Origin: Halobacteriaceae archaeon Tc-Br11_E2g27
GTDB lineage: Archaea > Halobacteriota > Halobacteria > Halobacteriales > Haloarculaceae
Assembly (NCBI GenBank): GCA_001564135.1
Contig: LKNH01000007.1
Location: forward strand, 1 to 22,473
Direction of reading: 5' to 3'
DNA length: 22,473 nt
The position numbers and the translations under genes were made by a program. Positions 13,972 to 21,767 of this stretch are shown here, one piece after another. The number at the start of each line of letters is the position of its first letter. The stretch's first letter is position 1. The notes under the pieces were generated by a model. It did not search any database, was not told the origin of the DNA, and saw nothing but the letters and a program-made list of their open reading frames with translations.

Positions 13972-14172
13972 CTAGCGAACGCGGCGCACATCCTCGATAC
14001 AGTCCTGTGGCAATTTCTTTAACGTCATCAGATCCCACGTACGAAGTACCATAAATAGCCCGACGTTGTACCAGATCACGGTAAACCCCAACAAGCTAGC
14101 CACGAAAAACCAGAGCGGTCCCAACCACCAGCCAACCACCAGAAACCATACGATTCTGAGAGCGATATGCAT
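13972..14172 (-). CDS. small two-helix membrane protein (YccF-like)
   Basis: A 66-residue protein with two hydrophobic helices (about 4-20 and 22-44: FLVVGWWLGPLWFFVASLLG, then FTVIWYNVGLFMVLRTW) and a short basic/polar tail (LMTLKKLPQDC). The pattern of a WW/GP-rich first helix and TW-x-x-MTLK after the second resembles small YccF-type membrane proteins, but the similarity is by eye. An AATTATG-like TATA element lies about 25-32 bases upstream on the minus strand (14197-14204), which supports the ATG at 14172. Function unknown. Confidence 0.65.
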   Translation of the reverse strand: MHIALRIVWFLVVGWWLGPLWFFVASLLGFTVIWYNVGLFMVLRTWDLMTLKKLPQDCIEDVRRVR

Positions 14173-14303
14173 GATATATCATTTCACTGACCAGGCATAA
14201 TTTAGTTGTGCCGCGTTTCTGTGCCCGCCACCGATGATAGCCACAGTGAAGAATAGTCCGTCACAAAACAAGGTACTTGAGCCTCGACCGGCTATCACCC
14301 TCC

Positions 14304-16010
14304 ATGAAAGACCCGTCGACGCTCGATGTGACCATAGTCGACGGCTACGTCGACGAGCCGGCACATTTCGGTGTGCCGCCGTATCTCTCGACGTATCCAC
14401 GATATGTCGCCGGCGCACTCGTCGATGCTGGCGTTCCAAACGACCAGATTACCTATCACACCATCGACGCACTCCGAGACGAACGCGAGCGATGGCTCTC
14501 GGTCGAACAGGCTGACCTGCTGATTTACGTCGGCGGAATGACCGTCCCCGGAAAATATGTTGGCGGGACGCCCGCTGAACCCGACGAGGTCCGCGAACTC
14601 GCGTGGGTTGCCGACGGGACGACGCTTCTTGGTGGCCCCGTCCGATTCGGAGTTGGCGACGCCAACGAGGGTGCGACCGAGACTCAGCGAGATTCCCTTG
14701 ATTACGATTTCGTCGCCAAAGGCGATATCGAAGCGGCAGCTTACGACCTCGTGCACGGTGGTCTCGAAGGCTTTTCGAACCGAATGCGCGATAACGACGA
14801 AATCTCCCGGTGGGCCGAACAGGGCGCGTTCATCGTCGAGGACCACCCAAACCATCCCGAGTATCTCATCTGTGAACTGGAGACCTCTCGGGGCTGTCCG
14901 TACCGCTGTTCGTTCTGTACGGAGCCACTCTATGGGGCAAATCCAAGCTTTCGCTCCCCGGGCTCGGTCGTTGGCGAAGTGTCTGCCCTAGCAGGCCATG
15001 GCGTGTCCCATTTCCGACTTGGCCGGCAGGCGGACATTCTGGCCTACGGCGGCGATGGCGAAGCACCAAACGTCGATGCCCTCCGCGAACTCTATGGCGG
15101 CATCCGCGAGGCAGTTCCAAATCTCGGAACGCTGCATCTGGACAATATGAACCCGATTACCATCGTCCGGTGGCCCGACCGTGCTCGGGAAGGCATTCGC
15201 GTTATTGCCGAACACAATACACCGGGCGATACGGCTGCGTTCGGCCTGGAATCAGCCGACCCGCGTGTCCAAGAGCAGAATAATCTCAACGTGAGCGCTG
15301 AGGAGTGTTTCGAAGCAGTCAAAATTGTCAACGAGGCCGGTGGCTGGCGACCCGGCGAACGAGACGAGGAATACAGCCCCAGTGACCCACAGCGGCTGCC
15401 GAAACTGCTTCCTGGTATCAATCTGGTCCACGGGCTCCAGGGCGAACGGCGGGAGACGTTCGAGCACAACAAACAGTTTCTCCAGCGGGTCTACGACGCT
15501 GGTCTGATGCTCCGACGGGTGAATATCCGACAGGTGATGGCCTTCGAGGGAACCGAGATGGCAGATACCGGTGCGGAGATTGCCCACGACCACAAGAAAC
15601 TGTTCAAGCGGTACAAACGCGAGGTCCGCGAAGAGATTGATAATCCGATGCTCCAGCGACTCGCCCCGCCGGGAACCCTGCTCGAAGACGTGCATCTCGA
15701 ATACCATCAGGACGGTAAGACGTTCGGCCGACAACTGGGCACTTACCCCTTGCTTGTTGCAATTCCCGGCGAGCGTGAACTCGGGTCAGTCCTTGATGTT
15801 GCGGTCACCGACCATGGCTATCGCTCGGTTACGGGCGTTCCATACCCGCTTGACGTAAACAAGGCATCCATGGACGAATTAGCAGCAGTTCCCGGTATTG
15901 GTAAGCAGACTGCCGGTGATATCGTCGTAGATAGACCGTACGAATCCGCTCCCGATATTGCAGAACTTGCGCCCTTTACGAGAGCCCAGCGCTCGGAAAG
16001 CGCAGATTAA
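14304..16010 (+). CDS. radical SAM protein with N-terminal B12-binding-like region and C-terminal HhH
   Basis: A 568-residue cytoplasmic protein. Residues 1 to about 150 look like a cobalamin-binding-type Rossmann region (TLDVTIVDGYVDEPAHFG; LLIYVGGMTVPGKY). The radical SAM core follows, with CPYRCSFC at 198-205: C198, C202 and C205 bind the 4Fe-4S cluster that cleaves SAM. A conserved FGLESADPRVQEQNNLN lies later in the barrel. The last 50 residues form a helix-hairpin-helix (DVNKASMDELAAVPGIGKQT), as in DNA- or RNA-binding proteins. This suggests a nucleic acid or nucleic-acid-bound substrate, but the reaction is unknown. The ATG at 14304 is chosen over one nine codons earlier, because the domain begins directly after it. 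Confidence 0.88.
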   Translation: MKDPSTLDVTIVDGYVDEPAHFGVPPYLSTYPRYVAGALVDAGVPNDQITYHTIDALRDERERWLSVEQADLLIYVGGMTVPGKYVGGTPAEPDEVRELAWVADGTTLLGGPVRFGVGDANEGATETQRDSLDYDFVAKGDIEAAAYDLVHGGLEGFSNRMRDNDEISRWAEQGAFIVEDHPNHPEYLICELETSRGCPYRCSFCTEPLYGANPSFRSPGSVVGEVSALAGHGVSHFRLGRQADILAYGGDGEAPNVDALRELYGGIREAVPNLGTLHLDNMNPITIVRWPDRAREGIRVIAEHNTPGDTAAFGLESADPRVQEQNNLNVSAEECFEAVKIVNEAGGWRPGERDEEYSPSDPQRLPKLLPGINLVHGLQGERRETFEHNKQFLQRVYDAGLMLRRVNIRQVMAFEGTEMADTGAEIAHDHKKLFKRYKREVREEIDNPMLQRLAPPGTLLEDVHLEYHQDGKTFGRQLGTYPLLVAIPGERELGSVLDVAVTDHGYRSVTGVPYPLDVNKASMDELAAVPGIGKQTAGDIVVDRPYESAPDIAELAPFTRAQRSESAD

Positions 16011-16034
16011 GTGATTCGTGCTGTTTGAGAGCCA

Positions 16035-16358
16035 TTACTCGAAAAACGCATCTCGACAGAGAATGAGCACTCCAGAGAGCAAGAGGAAAACACCAACCAG
16101 CCCTGCAACTTCAATCTGACCGGATACGTGTGAACTCGTGACTGCTGCCGAGAATATCCGAACCGCCAGATAGCCAATCCCTCCGACGAGTCCAATCCAG
16201 TGCATGCGATAGAGCGCCGCTGCGAGGAACAGTCCAACAGCTCCGCCAGCCACGATTGCGATACCAAGCGTCCCGCCGGCAAACGCGCCGGTGAGTATCC
16301 ACGAGATACCTGTCAGAACGACGAGCATCGCGACGAACGCGACGAGCAACTCGGTCAT
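16035..16358 (-). CDS. small four-helix membrane protein
   Basis: From the ATG at 16358 this is a 107-residue protein with four closely packed hydrophobic helices: LLVAFVAMLVVLTGISWILT, GGTLGIAIVAGGAVGLFLAA, IGLVGGIGYLAVRIFSAAV and VAGLVGVFLLLSGVLILC. It has almost no soluble part. An ATG at 16409 would add 17 residues (MAVRWFDTERFVVTHEA); I cannot decide between them. Function unknown. It converges with the radical SAM gene (24 bases between stops) and is divergent from the thioesterase gene. Confidence 0.7.
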   Translation of the reverse strand: MTELLVAFVAMLVVLTGISWILTGAFAGGTLGIAIVAGGAVGLFLAAALYRMHWIGLVGGIGYLAVRIFSAAVTSSHVSGQIEVAGLVGVFLLLSGVLILCRDAFFE

Positions 16359-16563
16359 CGCTTCGTGAGTCACCACAAAGCGCTCCGTGTCGAACCATCG
16401 GACGGCCATTACCGGCCATACAGGAGGGGACCTTACCAACCCTTCGACCAGGTTCTGGCTCGAACGGGACTGGCAAGCGGGTCGCTGTATATCCTGCAGA
16501 CCATCACGGACCATCCAATGGAATTGCGTGGAGTTTATGTCACCGAAGCTATTGTACGTGCGT

Positions 16564-17016
16564 ATGGAACTGGCAGCAATATTTAACGAGATGCCGTTTG
16601 CGAAGTTGCTGGGGATTCGCGTTACAGACGTTGATGAGGGATACGCAGAGGCGGAACTCCCATTTCACGACGACCTGCGGTCGAATACCTGGGGGTCGGT
16701 TGCCCATGGTGCGGCGACCTACGCCCTTGCCGATACGGTGGGTGGCGCAGCGGTCATTTCGCTCTCGGAGGATGTGAGCCCGACTGTTGACATGCGAATC
16801 GACTATCTCGCCCCCGTAACGGGCGATCTGCACGCACAGGCCGAGGTCATCCGGTTTGGCTCCAGTCTGGCGATGGTCTACGTCGAGGTGTTCGATGCGG
16901 ACGACACACGAGTTGCAACGGCACAGGGAACGTACAAAACGGGCGGTCAGGGCAAACGCACGCCGTGGAATGACCGACAGGAAAATGGAACGGACGCAGA
17001 CGAGGACGCCGAGTGA
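16564..17016 (+). CDS. PaaI-type hotdog thioesterase
   Basis: A 150-residue hotdog-fold protein, probably an acyl-CoA thioesterase of the PaaI/YbgC group. The family signature is WGSVAHGAATYALADTVGGA (about 43-62): H48-G49 and the acidic D57 match the active-site H-G and D/E positions. VDMRIDYLAPVTGDLHAQAE is the usual following strand pair. The ATG at 16564 gives MELAAIFNEMPFAKLLGIRV, the normal start of the fold. Residues after about 130 are a polar, charged tail without domain features. The natural substrate is not evident; a hydrolytic FAH-type enzyme is its convergent neighbour. Confidence 0.9.
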   Translation: MELAAIFNEMPFAKLLGIRVTDVDEGYAEAELPFHDDLRSNTWGSVAHGAATYALADTVGGAAVISLSEDVSPTVDMRIDYLAPVTGDLHAQAEVIRFGSSLAMVYVEVFDADDTRVATAQGTYKTGGQGKRTPWNDRQENGTDADEDAE

Positions 17017-17046
17017 AAACGCAGCAGCCAGAGTGCGATAACAGCG

Positions 17047-17802
17047 TTATTCTTCGTTCGGCTCAACAACCGTATTCCGGAGCGTTCCGATACCTTCGTA
17101 CCAGATTTCGATATCGTCGCCGGGTTCGAGGAGGCCGGGGTTTGCCGGGCTACCAAACGAAATTACGTCACCGGGTTTGAAGGTGTACCGTTCGGAGAGA
17201 AACGCGATTGTCTCGTAGGGGTCGAAAATCATCCAGTCGGTCGTGGCATCCTGTCGTTTCTCACCCGCGATATGGGTCGTCATCTGGATATCTCGTGGGT
17301 CAATGTCGGTCTCGATAACCGGGCCGAGCGGACCGGAGCCATCGAAAGCCTTTCGAGCTGTACGGCGCTCCTGATCGAGCGCATCAAGGTCGTTCAGGAT
17401 GGTAAAGCCCCGAAGCGCCTCTTTGACTTCCTGCTCCCCGTCGAGGTCGTGACACTCCTCGTCGATGACTGCGGCTAGTTCACCGGCGTAGGTGAGTTCT
17501 TCCGTCCACGATGGATATTCAATAGGCGTCTCCGGGTGGTCCAGCGAGACGGCTGGCTTGATGAACCAGTCCGGAATGTCGGGAATATCGTAGTCCATCT
17601 GGTCGATTTTCTCCGCAAAGTTGCGGCCGACACAGTAGAACGTTCCTGGCTCCGCCGGGGCAATGAGGTCACCATCTTCGCCAACCTCGTAGGTCGTCCC
17701 GTCGTCTGCGGTGAGTGTTCCCCCATCGTAGGTGTCGGTTGTGTCGCCTTCGTACGTTCCTTCGACCACGCCGTCGTCAGTTTCGATGCGTGCGAGTTTC
17801 AT
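17047..17802 (-). CDS. fumarylacetoacetate hydrolase (FAH) family protein
   Basis: A 251-residue metal-dependent enzyme of the FAH family, which includes hydrolases, isomerases and decarboxylases of oxo-acids. Conserved parts are YCVGRNFAEKI (56-66), YAGELAAVID (105-114, with E108 a likely metal ligand), LNDLDALDQE (136-145), FDGSGPLGP (153-161) and DWMIFDPYETIAFLSERYT followed by PGDVISFGSPA (189-220). Two motifs are altered: NDLDALDQ where most members have NDxSARDxQ, and GSPA where GTPxG is usual. The metal-ligand aspartate is still available (D138 or D143). The reaction cannot be told from sequence; aromatic or sugar-acid degradation is typical of the family, but no pathway genes are adjacent. 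Confidence 0.88.
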   Translation of the reverse strand: MKLARIETDDGVVEGTYEGDTTDTYDGGTLTADDGTTYEVGEDGDLIAPAEPGTFYCVGRNFAEKIDQMDYDIPDIPDWFIKPAVSLDHPETPIEYPSWTEELTYAGELAAVIDEECHDLDGEQEVKEALRGFTILNDLDALDQERRTARKAFDGSGPLGPVIETDIDPRDIQMTTHIAGEKRQDATTDWMIFDPYETIAFLSERYTFKPGDVISFGSPANPGLLEPGDDIEIWYEGIGTLRNTVVEPNEE

Positions 17803-17898
17803 GCGTGGTTGTGCTTCGGCGAGTTCCGGTTTATGTGATTCGGATTCAGAAAACCGAAGCGAGTCAGTTATCTCCCTTGCACAATTAGCCTCCCGAGA

Positions 17899-19245
17899 AT
17901 GAGTTCTCCGGACCTCCCTGTAGTCGAGTTCGTGTTAACCATCGAGGTCTATAACGACCGGACGGCGTTCGAGCCCGATGACCTCCCGGCGAGCTATCGT
18001 GGCCCATACTGGGAAGGGCGTCACATTGAGCGCCCGCTGTCACCGACAGTCGATGCTGCCCGACAGGCTACTGACGTTGAACGACCCTGGGAAGCCATCT
18101 CTGGACTGATGTTCACCGACCACGATGATTTCTCCGGCACGCTTTCGTTTACCGACCAGAGCATGGCTGAGCAGTGGTATCTCGACCGCACAACGCCAGA
18201 GATGCTACTGGCAAATCCCGTACTTACACTCTATTTCGAGGAGAAACTCGCCGAGATGGATGAGTTCGAGGCTATCTCCTACGAGGACGCGCGCGAACGC
18301 AACCGCCCAGCCAGAGCGGACAGAGCGTTCATCGATGCGTTGCTGGAGGAGTATTTCGACGAGGACGAAGCAGACGAAATGCTTGACCTCGTAGATGTCC
18401 GAACGCCTGAAGAGATTGGACAGCCGCTCGATGAAATCGTCTTGACCCAACAGCAGGAAGGTGAGATACAAAAGATTGTCAAGGCTATCGAACACCGAGA
18501 GTATCTCGCCCAGATTGGACTGCGAGAGATTGGGAAACTGCTGTTCGTTGGGCCGCCTGGAACCGGAAAAACCTCCGTTGCCCGTGCGCTTGCGAACAAA
18601 CTCGGTCTCCCGTTCGTAGAGGTCAAACTCTCGATGATTACGAGCCAGTATCTCGGCGAGACAGCAAAGAACGTCGAAAAAACCTTCGAAGTGGCAAAGC
18701 GACTGGCCCCCTGTATCCTCTTTATTGACGAGTTCGATTTCGTCGCCAAAACCCGCTCAAGCGACGAACACGCCGCAATTAAGCGTGCCGTCAACACCTT
18801 GCTCAAAAGTATTGACGAGGTTTCACTCATCGAAGATGAGGTGCTGTTGATTGGCGCAACCAATCATCCTGACCAGCTTGATTCTGCCGCCTGGCGACGG
18901 TTCGACGAGATTGTCAACTTCCCTAAACCAGACGTTCAGATGCGGGCCGATATCTTAGAAATTGTTACTCACCGGATGGAAATCGAAGATTTCGACCCGC
19001 ACGGGCTTGCGGAACTGACTGAGGGACTCACCGGCAGTGACCTCCGACTTGTGTTGCGCGAGGCAGTACTGGAGGCACTGACTGAGGAACGTACGACGCT
19101 CACACAGGATGATCTCGTTCAGGCGGTCAAGGAGTTCGAGGAGCGCGATACGCTGAAAAACCTCGATATGATGAGCGACGATAACGACGCACTAGTTGCA
19201 GGTGGGGCAGAACATGACGAGCACAGCCATGACCACGACCACTGA
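17899..19245 (+). CDS. AAA ATPase with haloarchaeal N-terminal domain
   Basis: A 448-residue single-ring AAA ATPase. Residues 1 to about 165 form an acidic N-terminal region without known motifs (VEFVLTIEVYNDRTAFEPDD; SYRGPYWEGRHIERPLSP). The AAA core has Walker A GPPGTGKT (218-225), Walker B CILFIDEFD (272-280), sensor-1 N322 (GATNHPD), the arginine-finger pair R333-R334 and sensor-2 motif GSDLR (379-383). It resembles proteasome/Cdc48-type ATPases in the core, but has only one AAA module. The protein ends in a histidine-rich tail (HDEHSHDHDH). The substrate is unknown; protein remodelling is likely. It stands alone, divergent from the FAH gene. Confidence 0.9.
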   Translation: MSSPDLPVVEFVLTIEVYNDRTAFEPDDLPASYRGPYWEGRHIERPLSPTVDAARQATDVERPWEAISGLMFTDHDDFSGTLSFTDQSMAEQWYLDRTTPEMLLANPVLTLYFEEKLAEMDEFEAISYEDARERNRPARADRAFIDALLEEYFDEDEADEMLDLVDVRTPEEIGQPLDEIVLTQQQEGEIQKIVKAIEHREYLAQIGLREIGKLLFVGPPGTGKTSVARALANKLGLPFVEVKLSMITSQYLGETAKNVEKTFEVAKRLAPCILFIDEFDFVAKTRSSDEHAAIKRAVNTLLKSIDEVSLIEDEVLLIGATNHPDQLDSAAWRRFDEIVNFPKPDVQMRADILEIVTHRMEIEDFDPHGLAELTEGLTGSDLRLVLREAVLEALTEERTTLTQDDLVQAVKEFEERDTLKNLDMMSDDNDALVAGGAEHDEHSHDHDH

Positions 19246-19418
19246 AACAAGATGTATATGGTATAATGAATGATAGCACAACTGATATCTAGGTGATAGA
19301 AACAGGAGCGTTTTAAGCACTTACTATCAATAATAATTGAATTTTATCTATCATTATTGTTATCAATCTCTGATAATTAGGTGTGAACTCATATACGTAG
19401 ATAGCGATATTTGAGCAT
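19246..19418 (+). promoter_or_regulatory. AT-rich control region of the transducer gene with phased TGATAR motifs
   Basis: This gap is much richer in A/T than its surroundings. Seven TGATA/TATCA motifs lie within 106 bases, starting at 19271, 19283, 19294, 19324, 19348, 19360 and 19371. The outer triplets share the spacing 12 then 11 bases. Possible TATA elements are TTTTAAG (19311-19317) and ATATAC (about 19391-19396), the latter about 25 bases before the ATG at 19419. The array looks like a multi-site operator. Confidence 0.5.
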
Positions 19419-21185
19419 ATGTCAACAACACAAGCAAGCGGTGGCACTCTGAGCGGGCAGTATGAGCGGTTTCTGTGGGGGACGATGGAACAGCTCGGGG
19501 TGATGGACTCGATCGAGCGAAAGGTACTCACTGCAGTGGGTATCCAGTTCCTTGCTGCAGTTGCGCTGGTTATCATTCCGTTCGTATTTTCCGGTCTTCT
19601 CTGGTATGCAGCGACTGCAGCTGTTTTTCTTGGGGCTATCGTCGCAACGTTCAATACGATACTTATCATCCGACGAGATTTCACAGAGCCGATACAGCGA
19701 CTGGAAAAAGAGGCAACCGGCATCGCAAACGGTGAGGTGAACAGTTCGCTTGAAAAAACGGACCAATCCGACGAGATTGGGAGTCTCAACAACTCGTTCG
19801 TCGAGATGACTGCCTATCTCGATACCGTCTCCGAGCAGGCTGATGCAATTGCTCGACAGGAGTTTGACGACCCGGCCCTCGACAAGGAGGTCCCAGGCGA
19901 GTTCGGCGAGTCCCTCGGACGGATGGCCGAGAACCTCGAAGCATACACAGTCGAACTCGAGGAGATGACGGCACAACTCGAACAACGTTCCGACCGTCTC
20001 GATGAACTCGTACAGGCGTTTAGCGATGCTGCCAGTCGCGCACAGAGCGGAGACCTGACGGCAACTATCGACCCATCGGAGCTTACAATTACCGAGGCGG
20101 AACACGAACAACTCGTCGAAGATTACAACGGCCTCATCAAGACGCTCTCAGAAACGGTCGGCAACGTCCAGTCGTTCGCTGCCGAAGTTGACAACGCAAG
20201 CGACGATGTCACTGTCACGATGACCGAAATTGACCAGGCCAGTGGCGAAGTCGCAACGTCAGTTGAGGAAATATCGAGCGGAGCGCTCGAACAGACCGAG
20301 GACCTACAGACGGTTGCTGCGGAGATGAACACCCTATCAGCGACCGTCGAAGAGATTGCTGCGTCCGCTGATGACGTTGCCGCAACCGCCGAGCAGGCCG
20401 CCGAGCGCAGTCGAGACGGGCGAGACTCATCCCAGGAAGCAATAGCTGAACTCGACGAACTTGAACGCGGAATTCAGGAGACTGCCGAGGCTGTCGAGCA
20501 ACTTGGAACGGAAATTGCGGCAGTCGATGAGATTATCTCGGTGATTGATGAGATTGCCGAGCAGACAAACATGCTCGCGCTGAACGCATCCATCGAAGCA
20601 GCACGTGCTGGCGATGCAGGAGATGGGTTCGCAGTTGTTGCGGAGGAAGTGAAATCGCTTGCCGAGGAAACACAGAGCTACGCCAAAGAGATTTCAGAGC
20701 AGGTTGACACTGTCCAGACAAGCGCCGACGAAACCGTCAGCGAAGTAAATAAGATGGAAACGCAGGTTGGCGAGAGCGTCGAAACAATCGAGACGACGCT
20801 CACCGACTTTGACGGAATTGTTGACCAGGTTACCGACGTGAACTCAACGATTCAGGAAATCAGTCGGGCGACGGACGAACAGGCACAGACGACACAGGAA
20901 GTCGTTGGAATGGTTGACGACGTGGCTGCCGTCAGCCAGCAGACCGCATCCGAAGCCGAAACCGCCTCGGCTGCTGCCGAGGAGCAGACAGCGGCCATCA
21001 CCAACTCGACCGAGCAGGTACGGACGCTCTCCGAGCAGGCAACCGATCTCCAGTCGATGCTCAAGTCGTTTACCGTCGCAGAGACGAGAACAGGCCATGA
21101 AACAACGGATGAAGACCTGCCCGCAGCGACGGAAGGCGACACTGGAGAGGAAGACGACACACTACTCGTTGCAACACAGGACTGA
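19419..21185 (+). CDS. Htr-type methyl-accepting transducer
   Basis: Haloarchaeal chemo- or phototaxis transducer of 588 residues that relays to the CheA/CheW array. After a 35-residue N-terminal stretch come two adjoining membrane helices (about 36-59 and 61-84) with almost no loop, so there is no extracellular ligand domain. A HAMP domain follows (about 86-138), a second HAMP-like helical unit (about 185-250), and then the long cytoplasmic coiled coil with the conserved tip IAEQTNMLALNASIEAARAG near residue 378. Many E/Q/S/T-rich heptads are potential methylation sites. Such short-loop transducers sense through a partner membrane protein (sensory rhodopsins for HtrI/HtrII), a soluble binding protein, or internal signals. 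No rhodopsin gene is in the window. A small hairpin (CCGTG/CACGG, 21205-21221) lies before the next gene. Confidence 0.92.
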   Translation: MSTTQASGGTLSGQYERFLWGTMEQLGVMDSIERKVLTAVGIQFLAAVALVIIPFVFSGLLWYAATAAVFLGAIVATFNTILIIRRDFTEPIQRLEKEATGIANGEVNSSLEKTDQSDEIGSLNNSFVEMTAYLDTVSEQADAIARQEFDDPALDKEVPGEFGESLGRMAENLEAYTVELEEMTAQLEQRSDRLDELVQAFSDAASRAQSGDLTATIDPSELTITEAEHEQLVEDYNGLIKTLSETVGNVQSFAAEVDNASDDVTVTMTEIDQASGEVATSVEEISSGALEQTEDLQTVAAEMNTLSATVEEIAASADDVAATAEQAAERSRDGRDSSQEAIAELDELERGIQETAEAVEQLGTEIAAVDEIISVIDEIAEQTNMLALNASIEAARAGDAGDGFAVVAEEVKSLAEETQSYAKEISEQVDTVQTSADETVSEVNKMETQVGESVETIETTLTDFDGIVDQVTDVNSTIQEISRATDEQAQTTQEVVGMVDDVAAVSQQTASEAETASAAAEEQTAAITNSTEQVRTLSEQATDLQSMLKSFTVAETRTGHETTDEDLPAATEGDTGEEDDTLLVATQD

Positions 21186-21238
21186 GAGAGACGAGAATCG
21201 AAAGCCGTGAGTAGCCCACGGGAAAAGAGAGACACACG

Positions 21239-21676
21239 ATGTACGACGATATTCTGGTTCCGACGGATGGCGGCGAGACGACGGAAACAGTGCTTGAACA
21301 CACTATCGAAGTCGCTGCCGAACACGACGCAACCATTCACGTGCTCTATGTCGTCGATGATGGCGCATTGCTGACGCTTGCTGACCAGATGAAAGAAGAT
21401 GTTCTCGAGAACCTCCGAGAAGAAGGACAAGAGGCGGTTGCCGAATGCCAAGAACAGCTCGAAGCAGCTGGGTTCGAGGTTGTGACGGCCCTTCGAACCG
21501 GCCGGCCGGCAAGCGAGATTCTGGCCTATACGGAACAGGAAGAAATTGACCTTGTGGCGATGGGAACTCACGGCGATGATTACACGAAAAATATGCTTGG
21601 CAGTACGTCCAAAGAGGTCGTCACGAATGCGACGATTCCCGTGTTGACGTACAACGTTCAGGACGAAGAGCGATAA
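21239..21676 (+). CDS. universal stress protein (UspA family)
   Basis: A 145-residue single-domain UspA protein. It begins with the family strand MYDDILVPTDGG and has the ATP-binding-type motif MGTHGDDYTKNMLGSTSKEV (108-127), matching the G-x2-G-x9-G-S/T pattern closely, which suggests a nucleotide-binding subclass. ATIPVLTYNV closes the fold. Members aid survival under stress, but individual targets are rarely known. It begins 53 bases after the transducer gene on the same strand, so cotranscription and a link to signalling are possible. Confidence 0.92.
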   Translation: MYDDILVPTDGGETTETVLEHTIEVAAEHDATIHVLYVVDDGALLTLADQMKEDVLENLREEGQEAVAECQEQLEAAGFEVVTALRTGRPASEILAYTEQEEIDLVAMGTHGDDYTKNMLGSTSKEVVTNATIPVLTYNVQDEER

Positions 21677-21738
21677 TCCGTTTTCACTCATCTGTCGCCG
21701 TCAATCTGGGACGTGCTTCGCTGTAGACAACCACGCTG

Positions 21739-21747
21739 TATTTAAAA
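21739..21747 (+). promoter_or_regulatory. TATA box of the PIN-domain ATPase gene
   Basis: TATTTAAAA is centred about 25 bases before the ATG at 21768, the classic archaeal spacing for a transcript that starts at or next to the start codon. Confidence 0.7.
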
Positions 21748-21767
21748 CTCGTCACGCTAGAGACTAT

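Noticed and set aside
20852..21691. 279-codon minus-strand frame over the transducer and stress-protein genes
   Set aside because: It covers two clearly recognised plus-strand genes and shows no domain; a shadow frame.
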